Shown here one piece after another: positions 30,139-41,426 of a stretch of DNA of 64,000 bases. The position numbers and the translations under genes are program-made. Under the pieces are notes generated by a model. The model did not search any database, was not told where the DNA came from, and saw only the letters and a program-made list of their open reading frames with translations. The stretch lies in contig JAOALB010000084.1 in the NCBI GenBank assembly GCA_025331125.1, forward strand, positions 1 through 64,000, written 5' to 3'. The first letter of the stretch is position 1. Each line of letters begins with the position of its first letter. Source of the stretch: Mycogone perniciosa. Taxonomy: Eukaryota > Ascomycota > Sordariomycetes > Hypocreales > Hypocreaceae.

Positions 30139-33025
30139 ATGCTTCCTCGAAAGCGGCAGCGCCCTAACCCGGCTACGGTAAGCTCCTGTAGCCTGCCAAC
30201 GACAGCGGTATCGCCAGAGACGTCGCTGTCACGAGCATCTTCTGCCTCGGAGCAAGCCGCCGGCGATCGACGAAGACTAAGCTCGATACCCACGAACAGC
30301 GAAAGCGGGTCGCCAAGTGTATTGAGCATCAAAAAAGAGGTGAGGATATGACATTATCTACTTTGGAAGACGGTTTGCATGGAGGCAGGGGCTCATGGTA
30401 CTGTGACAGGTTCGCAAAACGAACAGTTGGTACGGATCCTGGCCAAGAGTACCAAAGGCTTCTGCCTCAACCTCGGTTGCAAAAGAGAATATCCTCGGAG
30501 GCACCGTGAAGTCGGAAGGAACATCCGATCTCAGTCGATTCGAAGCGAGAAGAAGTGACGACACCGCAAGTCTGCACAGCAACATGGGTGCTACTCCAAG
30601 ATCGTCACAACTATCTGAAAACAACTCAACTGAGCCCATCCCCCATACGAAGCAAGACAAAGATGATGCGCTATTAAAAGAACATGAACGAACTCCAGAA
30701 ACAAAGTCTGCCTCCGAGTCACAATCTGCTCCGGAGTCCCAGCAAGTTCGCGAGTCGCAATCTGCACCTGAACCTAGTAAAGGCGACGAGAACACCCCGG
30801 ACGAGTCTGCTCAGACGTCAGGTACACCTCAGCAACAGGTCTCCACGGGTGGATGGCTCGGGGGATGGTGGTACAAATCTCCATCTACTGAAACTCCCGT
30901 TGCATTCAACCCGGAATCGGGGCCTGAGCCACCTAAGGAGGAAGACAGGCGGGAACCCCAGCAGGAAACCAAGCAAGAAGATGTGGTCAAACCAAGCCCT
31001 TCCCCAGAGCAGAATCCCCAAGAGCAGACACCCCCGCCCGAGTCTCCATCAAACGAGCCTGTCCCGGATCCTCCGCCCTCAACATCCTGGTTCGGTTTTT
31101 GGTATTCCACTCCTCAGCCCAACACGAAGCCAGATCCAAAAGAAGCAGATCCTGCCAAAGAGTCTTCTTTGCCCAAGGAGCAAGCTGCCACGAAGCCTTC
31201 ACCATCCAAGGACCAAAATGCTACGAAAGCGGCAGGACCCCCCAAAGGCACCAAGCCTGATGCGGAGCCGAAGAAACAACCCGAAAACGCTATAACGAAG
31301 GAGGCTTCTCCTCAGACTCCCCAAGCCCATTCCCCCCCTCCAAAGGCAGGGTCCACCTGGGCATTTTGGTCAAGAGACTCGCCAAAGACCAAAGAAAATG
31401 TGACCATGCCACCAGAGTCCGGGGAAATTGCCGTCATAGGCGAGGGCTCGGAAACACAGCCAAAGCCCATGGCGGAAGTGGATGTTTCTACAAGTCCACC
31501 AAAGGAAATCAAAGATGACTTGGAGACCCAATCAATCAGGTCAGGTTGGCGCCGAAGAAAGAGGTTGCGTCCCCAATCCATGGATGTTGATGCCCAGCGG
31601 TCCTCTTCTATGGATAGTACGAAGACAGTCAGAGACCAGAGTCCAGCGGCCAAACCCCAGCAGGTTGTTGAACAAACACTACCCCTAGTCAAGGCGGACT
31701 CTAAAAGGAAATCAACTCCTGAGACGAAGAAAGCACCTCCCGTGTCCGAAACGTCCGCAAAGCAGCCTCCCAATCTTCTCCTCCCGTCATTCACGAGCAC
31801 GTACCAGATGAAAGAGAATCGTTCGATTCTTAGGCAGATCACAAATCTCGTTTTGCGAACTTCACAATCGCCTCCAAATCACGTATTCCGCATCAAGGAC
31901 CCACCAAAGATTCGCAAGGCTATAGCAATCGGTGTACATGGTCTATTTCCCGCGACCTACCTACGTCCGATGATCGGCCAGCCAACCGGCACGTCATTAC
32001 GGTTTGCGAACTTCTGTGCCGATGCCATCCGGAGATGGGCTGATAACCATGGATGTTCAGATTGTGAGATTGAAAAGGTCGCCCTAGAAGGAGAAGGCAG
32101 AATCAATGACAGGGTGGAAAACCTTTGGAAGCTCATGCTTAACTGGGTTGAACAGATCCGCCAAGCGGACCTGATTCTCATCGCATGCCACTCTCAAGGG
32201 GTGCCGGTTAGCATCATGTTGTTGGAAAAACTGATTGACCTTGGTGTCGTATCCCATGCAAAGATTGGTGTTTGTGCCATGGCCGGCGTGGCACTTGGGC
32301 CATTCCCAGATTACAAGTCCAGCATTCTCATGGGTTCAGCCGCTGAGCTTTGGGAGTTTGGAAACCCTCAAAGCAACAACTCCAAACGCTTCGAGGCGTG
32401 TCTCAAGCGCGTACTCGATTATGGGGCACGCATAACGTTCATAGGCAGCATCGATGACCAGCTGGTACCCATGGAGGTAGGATATTCTTACATCCGTTTA
32501 GCTCCCATTTCACTAACGCCTGTCCAGTCTGCCGTATACTCACCTGCAAATCACCCTTACATATATCGCGCCGTCTTCATTGATGGTCGCATTCACGCCC
32601 CAGATTTCATCGCCCATCTTGTCGGATTCGCTCTCAAGCTCCGCAACCTCGGCATCTCAGACCACGGCCTCGTTCGGGAACTTTCAGTGGCTCTCGCTGG
32701 CTCACTCTACTCGGGTGAGGGCCATTCGCGCTTGTATTACGACGACGCTGTCTATGATCTTGCTGTGATGCACGCCCTCGAGACGACCAATACTGCTCAG
32801 CCAACCCCCTGTGTGATCCCGCCACGCGAGTCTACAGCTTTGGCGTCCCCGAATCCGTATGTCCTGCCATGGATTATGCGTGGTCTTCTAGAAGAGGACT
32901 ATGTCAAGACACAGTCAAATACCGAAACGGATAAATTGCTCCAGCAATTCGATGAATGGAAGCCGACGAATAAAGCCCTCAAGGACGTCAAGTACCGTCT
33001 CGAGGCTGTACGATCCAAACTATGA
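30139..33025 (+). CDS. YMC020W-like alpha/beta-hydrolase domain protein
   Basis: Proposed exons are 30139-30339, 30410-32476 and 32528-33025, giving 921 aa. The 51-base third segment removed (GTAGGA, TCACTAAC, CCAG) is in frame and could be mistaken for coding. Removing it restores DQLVPMESAVYSP, which reads better with the family. The first 500 residues are disordered, rich in Pro, Glu and Lys, with three Trp-rich patches (GWLGGWWYKSP, TSWFGFWYSTP, STWAFWSRDSP) spaced about 85-110 residues apart, plus NSWYGSWP near residue 72. The C-terminal half is a lipase-like fold: AIGVHGLFP, then ACHSQG as nucleophile elbow with Ser, DDQLVP as likely Asp and DGRIHAPDF with the His. Function in fungi is not established; lipid or membrane substrates are a guess. 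Confidence 0.8.
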
Positions 33026-33512
33026 ACCATTATGATACCCACTATTACATGATTTTTTATTTATTTTCCTTTTCACACCCGGAACCAGTCCCACAAGGGC
33101 GAGGAAACACAGATGTAGCATTTTCAGCGTCGTGGCAGCATAAAGAAAGGATAACGGGACTATCAGGAGTATTACGAAGTTGAGATTCAGTTAATTTGAT
33201 AGCAACAACCCAGAGATGGAAAGAATTGTTCTCGCAAGATGGATTATTTACCTTTTAGTACAGACATGACTAGCATAGATGCACAAGCGGGAGTTTGTTA
33301 CACGGGATATAAGATAGAAATACCATCACCTTTTTGCATACCAATTCGTACATTGTCATCGAAAATGCCATTCATTGATGCCCCTGAGCCCTTTGACCCA
33401 ATCCCACCACTCCTATATCGTTTATGCGTTACACTTTGAGAATATTTATATGATATGATACACAGGCCCAATGAGAGACCCAACTTCTTCGTCACTGAAG
33501 ACATTTTATCAT
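33026..33512. other. Convergent 3' ends of the hydrolase and MPP-alpha genes
   Basis: No coding frame or RNA is supported. It presumably holds both 3' untranslated regions and polyadenylation sites. Confidence 0.45.
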
Positions 33513-35303
33513 CTAATGCCTCCTCCCCAACTTCCAGCTATCAATCCGATCCTGAATCTGATCCCATGTCATGGTATGGCTTGTCACGCCATACGCCTGC
33601 GCCTCCTGCACCACCACCGTCGGCGCACCACTGCCATTCCCCTGATTCTTGACCGCGCCGCCAACAACCATGCTCGCCACGCGGCGCAGGTCCGCTACCG
33701 TTAGGTCTTCGATGCGGCGGCACATTTCCCGCACGGGGACTTTGCGTCCGTGGACTTGGACGGATCGGCCGAGGTCTTCGAGCTCGACCATGCGGCTTTC
33801 GAGGTTCATGAGGAGGGAGGAGCGGAGCTGGTTCTTTGCGCGCGAGACTTCGCCTTCTTGCAGGCGGGAGAAGCCCTTGTCGAGGGTAAGGGCGCGGAGT
33901 TCTTGGCAGATGACGTCTAGCATGGCGGAGGTGTGGCCGGGGAGGCATGAGGCTGATATGCCGAAGAGGCCGGAGTCGGTGTAGGAGTGGTTGAAGGAGA
34001 CGCAGGACTCGACCCAGCCGTGCTGGTTGAGGACGTTGGTGTATAGGCGGGAGTACATGCCCTTTCCGGGACCACCGGCGGAGAAGGATCCGCCGCCGCC
34101 GAGAAGAGTCTGTAGCGTAGCTAGGGCGTAGATGTCGTCGGAGGCAACGGGTAGGCCCTCGAAGGCGAGGTGGATATGTGTGAAGTTGACGTTGTTGAGA
34201 GAAGGGGGCTGAGGAGGCAGGGAGAGGAAACCGCCGGTGTAGTGAGAAGGTTGGTTGATGTCGAAATCGGAGGGGGAACCAGAGAGGACGGTGGCGTTTC
34301 GAGGAGCTGAGGTAGAGATGTTCTTGAAGAAGGGGATCTTGGACATGAGCCGTGAAGACTGCCGTGACGAGCTTGATGACGCAGACGAGGAAACAGAGTC
34401 ACTGCCCTCACTCGCCAAAGAGCTCACGCTCGACTCCGAGCCTGTCCGCGACAACAAAGTCTGCTGCTCTCCAGACTTCATATCCCCAAAGAACTGCTCC
34501 GCCAAGGTCACTGCCGTCCCATGATCCACGCCCGCAAACGCCAGCACCATCTTCTCAGGCCGATAAAACAAATCCCTATACGCCATCACCGTGCTGCGAT
34601 TAATAGCCCCCAGTCGCTCCTCCGGACACAGCAGCGGATTCCCCAACGTGTTATCCTTGAACGCCGCCGTGTGCACCAGCTCCGGCAGTATCAACTCCGG
34701 CTTGCTCCAAATCTCGGCAATCTCATACCGCGCTGTCTCGATCTGCTCCGCGACTTCTTCCTCCGTGATGCGCGGGTCGCGGATCGTCTCGGCGAGGAGA
34801 CCCACCGTCGTAGGCACGGCGTTGTTGAATGTTGCGGCTTGGTACATCATGCTCTCGCGCGAGGATGCGCACTGAATGTTACCGCCTAGGGCTTCCACTC
34901 TCTCGAGCATCTCATCGGCGGAGTGGGTGGACGTTGACTTGAAGGCGAGACGATCCATGATGTGGGATACGCCACGGAGGCTGTTGTTTTCGAACCGGGA
35001 ACCGGCCTCGACATAGATGCCCACCCCAGAGAACGACCCCGGAAGGGCCTCTGAAGCGACTCGCAGGCCATTCGGTAGTGTTGTAATCTCATCCAACTCT
35101 GTAGGTTCCTAATGCCATCCCCTGTCAGCACCCATCTTCTCAACCAGGGTGTTGAAGTCGCAACAACAAACCTTCGGTATCCCCTCCACAGCAATCGTCG
35201 CCAACGACCGTCTTGGAACCGATATCGTCTTCCTCGGTACCAGCAGCCTCGAGCCCTGGGCTCCCGCTCTAGGCCGTAACTGCGAAGCAAGCTGTCGCAA
35301 CAT
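33513..35303 (-). CDS. MAS2: Mitochondrial processing peptidase alpha subunit
   Basis: Exons 35303-35172 and 35108-33513 (both phase 0) give 575 aa. The N-terminus (MLRQLASQLRPRAGAQGSR) is Arg-rich and acid-free, a mitochondrial presequence. The core starts TTLPNGLRVASEALPGSFSGVG. At the position of the zinc-binding HxxEH of the beta subunit this protein has HIMDRLAF, as expected for the non-catalytic alpha subunit. The substrate-binding glycine-rich loop is intact (LLGGGGSFSAGGPGKGM). A Ser-rich insert lies at about residues 265-300. With the beta subunit it forms the matrix peptidase that removes presequences from imported proteins. Confidence 0.96.
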
Positions 35304-36054
35304 ATTGCCGAAACGCTTTAAGCTGCCGAGGGATGAATTGGTCTATCAATCCGACATGATGACGGAGGTGATCGAGGGACGGAAAATTGCCCTGCACTAG
35401 CGATCTCGGCGATAAGTCGGATCATCCCGACGCCGGAGCTCCGAGCCTATGATAGCCGCAAAGTGGATCCACCGATGACGTTGTTACGTGATGCTCTGGT
35501 AAGGGTCTCGATGTCATTCTCAACAGACCGCATCAGACTATTCAACGCCTCTAGAATAAGCACGTCTGTTTCACCGAAAATCACAGCAACTTCAATGCTG
35601 ATGTTGAATAAAACATCCATTTATACTATCCATTGACCATTTGTACCCAGTTACCCCCAGTGGATGTTTCTTGCAACCTCCATATGCCAATGTCCAATGT
35701 ATAGGTGCGCAACAATCTCGCAGAAAAACAAGAGCGCAGAGAGTCAAGAAAATACAGATAGTAGTCTGCCCATGCCCGCTGTCCATGCGAAGAACTCCCA
35801 ATGTCTCCAAGAAGAGTGATCCCAAGATGAGCCACGCCCATGATGACGCCGTACGCCCAGTGTTTGATGTATGGACGCACTCATCCACGCACACAAGTGT
35901 AAGAACCAACCAAACAAAAGAAGACCACGAACCAGATGCTGTGTGTCTATGATTACGCAAATTTGCCGATTTTGCCCCTTGCCCCAAGTAATAAAGAGAG
36001 AAAGACGCCAAGCATGTCCTTCTATTTTACCAGCTTCGCCTCATTGTTATCTCA
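35304..36054. other. Intergenic between MPP-alpha and DMA1
   Basis: Holds the MPP-alpha promoter side and the DMA1 3' region. Overlapping reverse frames of 84 and 139 codons run through 35592-36011 with hydrophobic stretches, but they have no recognised similarity and most likely lie in the DMA1 3' untranslated region. Confidence 0.4.
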
Positions 36055-37854
36055 TCACCGACTCGAGTCGTCGCTGGGAACGTGTGTATTCATGTCCATT
36101 TCTGCTGCCGCATCGAGGCTCGCCATCTCTGTGGGATCCGCTGGGCGCCGTCCCGCTCTGCCGTCAAATACCCACGGTCCGGCATCGTTTCTCGGAGTGA
36201 TGGGCCCCTCAGCCGCGCCGCCCGGAGGTGAAGGAGTGTTCTCCCGTAGGTGACTGTTCCGTCCAGTGCCGGATGACCGACTTCGAATAGGCAACGGTTC
36301 AGAGATTGCGTGTGGAATTGTTGACCGAGGAGTCGGACTCGTTGGCGAGCTGATGTTCACCGTGACATCCACAGCATCTGTCTCCTGTACTGTCGCATCC
36401 ACCGGTTCTACTATTACCGTTTCTGCTGGAGCGGCCTGAATGATTGTGGCCGGTTCCTGCTCGTCCTTTTCATTAAAGCCCTCCAGGTTCTGCCACTCCT
36501 CGTTCGGTTCTTCCACATCGGCCTCAAGATCCGCGCCGGCGCGGCAATTAGGGCAAATGAAGATAGGGTATTGGGGCGACGTAAGCAACGATCGTACACA
36601 TTTGAAGTGCCATGTATGAGAGCACGGCGCGACGAAGAGAGACTGACACGGCTATAGAAAAAGTCAGTTTGCTGGCCACATTATCGTGATCAATGTGGGA
36701 GAACCAACCGCAATGGAGTTGAGACAAATAGAGCAGTCCTGCGAGCTTGAGCCCGACGCTGATGCCCCTCCATTATTAGATGCCATCGTCCGCAGCCTCC
36801 TATGAGCAGCCATACTACGGAAAGTTAGTCTGACAATACTTGGTCAACAGGTCATTGTCACTCACTTGAACGTATTAGGCTTATTCTGCCACCCTCGATT
36901 GAGCTCCAGCCTCATCTTCACACACCGGAAAATCATCTCCTCGCCACCCTTGAAGTCGATGCCCAGCTGGACAATATCGCCGTCATTTACCGGAAACGCC
37001 TTGCTCTCCTGCGAGGGCGGGCTAAGCCTGATGTGGTTCAGGAACGTCCCCGAGGAGCTCTTAACGTCTTTGATATACCACTTCCCATTCTCGTACCAGA
37101 ACTCGCAATGCCGCCGGCTAACCACCTTGCTCTTGAAGCCCACGGGCGCTGCTGATGGCTGGTTGCCAGGCATATTGGCCATGGATTGGCTGTCACGCTC
37201 AGAATAGCGACCAACACGAATCACCTCTGAGCCGGTGGGCAGGGTCCTCGTGATCGGGGGGAATGAAAGAGACGGCCGAGTAGATCGAGGGTCGTAGTAC
37301 GCCGAGAAACGAATGGAGGGCAGCGTGTCCGATGAGCCACTCGGGGCCTCGCCTGACCTTTCTCGCGTCATGGCGGTCGATTGCTCTGTAGCTGAGCTCG
37401 TCGTTGTTGTATTTGCAGCCGTGACACCGCCAGTCTGCGCACCCGAAGCCGTTGTCTGTCCAGGGGTCGCTGATGTCTCGGGGCGATCACTTCCCTCAGG
37501 AATGGGCGGGCTTGCGGGCGCTGAAGAAGTGCCGTTCCTGTGCGTGGTCCTCGAGGGTGTGTTGGTATCGGGCGACGAAGCAACCAGCGTCAATCTGTTG
37601 GGGTTCGACGATGCAGGTGAGTAGCTCACGGACCGCGAAAGGCCACCGCCAGATTGGTTCCCAGGAGGCGAGTTTCTGCCGCTGCTGTTGCTGCTGCTGT
37701 TGGAGTGGTGACTGTCACGCGACAACAGGTGATTATGGGTGTAATTGCGCAAGTAACTGAGGCCTCGAAGACGGCTTTGGCGGGCGGGAGAGGGCGATAC
37801 TGCCGATGAAGATTGTGGCCCGGGAGGAGGCGGCGATACCGGTTGTGTAAACAT
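36055..37854 (-). CDS. DMA1: FHA-RING E3 ubiquitin ligase, Dma1/Dma2 (CHFR-like)
   Basis: Exons 37854-36866, 36814-36709 and 36651-36055 give 563 aa. The first 200 residues are disordered. The FHA domain (about 205-320) shows IRVGRYSERD, VVSRRHCEFWYENGKWYIKD and SSSGTFLNHIRLS, including the Arg, SRRH and SSGTFLN residues that bind phosphothreonine. The RING-H2 domain spans introns 2 and the start of exon 3: CSICLNSIA, then PCSHTWHFKCV and CPNCR. The C-terminal tail is acidic and disordered. Dma proteins work in spindle-position and mitotic-exit checkpoints and in septin regulation, ubiquitinating phosphorylated partners. Domain order and spacing match the family. Confidence 0.93.
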
Positions 37855-38577
37855 TTGCGGGTGTTTTTTCTGCCCTTTGTCCTATTTCGGGGGAGAGGGT
37901 CGCGAGACAGTGGGCGCTGGAACAGCGGGCAGGGGAAGCGAGAGGGGCCCCAAAGCCGCGCGAAACAGCAGCTGCAGTAGCTAAACCCGCCTGTTGAGCT
38001 CTAAAAAGGGCGCTCCTTTTTTTCTTCCCCCTTCTTCTTGGACGCTCTTTTTTGGTGGGCGCACACGGATTGTTGGTTGGTTGGTTGGTTCGCAGCGCGT
38101 TTCTGTTGTAGGTGTGTCTGTCTGGTCTGCACGAAGGAAGCTCTAGCAGTGAAACGGCTAAGGGAGCCACCAAGGAAAATTGCAGATTGCAGTGGAGGCC
38201 TTGCTGGAGAATAAAGAAGTTTGTGGCTGGCGGATGTTCCAGTGCTTCTTCTTCAGTTCGACGACTCGCTCGCGAAGTGCAACGGGGGTATGAGAGCAGA
38301 GTATGAGGAGAGTAAGAGTTTGAAGCGTCGCAGCAGAGGAACCTTGGTTATGAGGAGCAATGATGATGAAATCAAGCAGGACACAACAAACGCCTTCTAA
38401 TCGCCGTCGGTCGCCACACCTCCAAGCCGTAGATGATGTAAGTCCAAGTCGTAGTAGTAAAAGGGGGCGAGCGAGCAAAGGAAGTATGTGCGAGTACGGA
38501 GCAAAGCAATAAACCACCGGGCCACAATGAACGCTGGGGATGCCGTATTTTTAGATTCCCAGCGACCGCTCGCAAAC

Positions 38578-38601
38578 GTCAGTGTCAGTGTCAGTGTCAG
38601 T
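38578..38601. repeat. (GTCAGT)4 tandem repeat
   Basis: Four perfect hexamer units upstream of DMA1. Confidence 0.95.
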
Positions 38602-38745
38602 TTTTCAGCCCAGCAGTAATACAGTCCGTCCCCAGAGGGAGCCTCCTTAATTAGTAGGGCAGTGGACACACGCACTAGGGGCGTGTATCCTGCCAATGTA
38701 ATGTTATGTATCGTTATGTGCCGAGGAGGAGTGTACTATCTATGC

Positions 38746-38766
38746 GTGTGTGTGTGTGTGTGTGTG
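38746..38766. repeat. (GT)10 microsatellite
   Basis: About ten perfect GT units upstream of DMA1, likely variable between strains. Confidence 0.95.
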
Positions 38767-41426
38767 CGTCCAGCCAGTCAGTCTCGGGACACCCGCGGGC
38801 GGCCAAGGCTCTAAGCTCCAAGACAGAAGATACAGTGGACATATTAGCGGAGCCAACCTTTTTCTTTTCGGGCCCTCTTCCACTGTCTCGACGGGGGACT
38901 TGCACTAATATTACAGGCTCAGCCCGCGGCCTGCTAAGGGACCTAGCGAGGAGGGAAAGCCTGCAGGGGGTGTTTGTTCGCCGTCGCTGTGTGCTGTGCT
39001 GTGATCAGCAGCCCAGACCTGGACCAACCGCAAGGCCAGCTGGCTGAGGCCTGTCCAGCAGGCGTATCTACGAGTACTGTGTGTCTTGTGAGGGCACTCA
39101 TTGTTGGGGTACATGCTACATAGCCTGTTGTCTCACCTGTAGCACATATTACTACGAGTATTTAGGCTCATTTGCAGACGGTATTCGCATTTCTCTTTTA
39201 ATAGATACATGCTCCATAATATTGTCGTAGAATTTGAGGGCCTGTTCCAAGACATACATAAGAGTACTCGTCTACTATTAGTGCCCTGTACATACCTGTA
39301 TGTACGGAGTAGCAGAAGGCTGCAGTCATACCTGTAATCCTACTCGTCCTAGAACCCGCAGTGGGAACGAAACGCTAGCGGAGGGGGCCTGGGCAGGGTC
39401 TCGAGCCAAGCCCGAGAACATCTGGATATGGCAAATGCGCAGTGGCCTGACGCCGTCTGGTGGCGTCTTTCAAGTCTTTCACCATCGCAGCGCCTCCGCA
39501 GTCGTCGGCATCTTTAGCTCAGATGTGACTGTGTTTAGTAGATCTTGATTGATTCGGGTCCTTCAGCGTTGCGCGCGTGTATCCGCGGTCATCTGAGGTC
39601 TTCCGATACACGCCTCAGCAAACCCGTCCAACATGAGACGACCAGAGCGGCATTGCCCCATATGGATTGAGTGTTTCCCAGGGAAGATGGCATGATTCTA
39701 ACCTGTTCCCGCTACGTAATGCAGCAAATGACCGAGCGCACCAACGGAGGCTAGCAACGAAGCATGCAGGCACGTCAAACCGAGATATCGCCCGTATCGG
39801 AAGCGTGACGGCATCACGAGCCCTTCCATCGCGGAATACCAATCACGAATGCATCCTCGGTTTCTGAACCCACGCCCGAAACGAGACGAAAGCAACCATC
39901 AGCTCAACGACCGGACCATGTCTCTCCTCGTATGCAGATACATACATACGGCTTGATGCGGGCAGTCGATTTCGGTGTTTTGCGCGCACCCCTCCCAGAT
40001 CCATATTACTGATCCATTTACGGAATCCTCTACTCCGTACGACGAAGGCGTCTCGCATGTAGTCGTCAGCGAGACATTTATTTGCCTTGGTCGGCAAAGC
40101 TAAATGCCTTTAGCATTCCAGTTAGTTTCCATTTCCGCGCTATTCACTGGGGCCCCAGCTCCCAAGTCAGGGTCGCCCCTCGATAAACTCGGACTGGAAT
40201 GCGGGCACATCCATTCTTTCTCGGAAACATCAGGGGGTTTTCTCGAAGGGAGACCACGTTTTCGGTGGAATTATCCGTCGCTCCGTACCTTGAGCAGCTA
40301 AACTTAGAAACTCGAGAGAGAGGTACTCTCCGTGCTCGGTATACTTTGTACATACAATAAAGCCGTGTAGTTCCAGACTCTTGATGTATGTACAAATCAG
40401 CTGAGTATTGTCTAGATTCCTGGAGAATGGAGTGGTCCCCTGGCGATTCATGCAAAATGGCGCCTCTCCCCACTTCACACACCCTCTAGGAGAGGAGAGA
40501 TGCCGTCTGGCTGCAGATGACGGAGCACATTCAAGGCTATTTGTTTCTCAACGCTAATGTGACGATAGTAAAAGGTCTTGATACTCTAAAAATTCAGAAG
40601 AATGAAGTAGTAATAATTGCGAGGCTAATAATTACGTCTTTTCTCTAATTATTTCCGTGACCCATAACTAGTTTGCAGGCATCTATGCCTTGTGCGGTCC
40701 ACTTGACAAGGTTGGCGATGATGCATAAACCACCTGGTCCTACTCGTACTATTCTTCGGTCAGGGCATTTACATACACATACGGAGTACATACATGCACA
40801 TACATACATATGTAGGGACATAAGTCCCCGCTCATATGATATTCGCTCCAACCAACCACATCCTCCGTGAATCCCATCACCATCCCTCTCCATCAATCAA
40901 TCACATGCGTGTGGAGACAGAGCAAAAGCAGGTTTCGCCACTTCTTCCCCGCGTGAGCCCACCATCTCCTCCTCCTCCACCATTTTTCTCCAGCCCCCCC
41001 CCTCATCACCAGACAAGACAGACAACCTTGCGGGTTTACGGCAATATGTACATTCATATACGAAAAGGTCAGACGACGGATGGGTGCGCATTATTTTGGA
41101 TTTGTGTGGAACACAAGCTTTTTTTTAATTTTTTTTTAACCTGATTTGAGGCTCTAGTTGTTCTTGTGCTACCACACTCGTTCAAAGTCAAGCCAAGCCG
41201 GAATCTGCTGTCTGGACAGGGCTGCGTGCGACCAAAGAAATCCTGGGCACAAATCTCCATTATTTATGTACAGCCTCACAATGTACAGGGCTCATTCCGA
41301 CTTGTTCAAACTAAATGGCATAAATCCCCGAAACCCGTAGCACAGCATCAAAGTTTCCCGAATCGGCCACTGACATTCTATCCGCTAAGAAATCATTACA
41401 TCCGTCAAACCCACAGCATCAAATTG

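Larger units (their letters stand above)
37855..41426. other. 3.6-kb stretch with no recognisable gene
   Basis: It separates the DMA1 start from the VPS16 stop. It contains microsatellites (38073-38090, 38578-38601, 38746-38766), TACGGAGTA nonamers at 39303-39311, 40031-40039 and 40780-40788, several ACGAGTA variants, and T-runs near 41120-41138. The longest open frames (up to 222 codons, 41166-41834) overlap the VPS16 gene or lack similarity. A long 5' leader or a non-coding RNA is possible but nothing proves one. Confidence 0.5.

Noticed and set aside
35592..36011. 139-codon minus-strand frame with hydrophobic stretches
   Set aside because: Directly follows the DMA1 stop on the same strand, no similarity; most likely 3' untranslated sequence.
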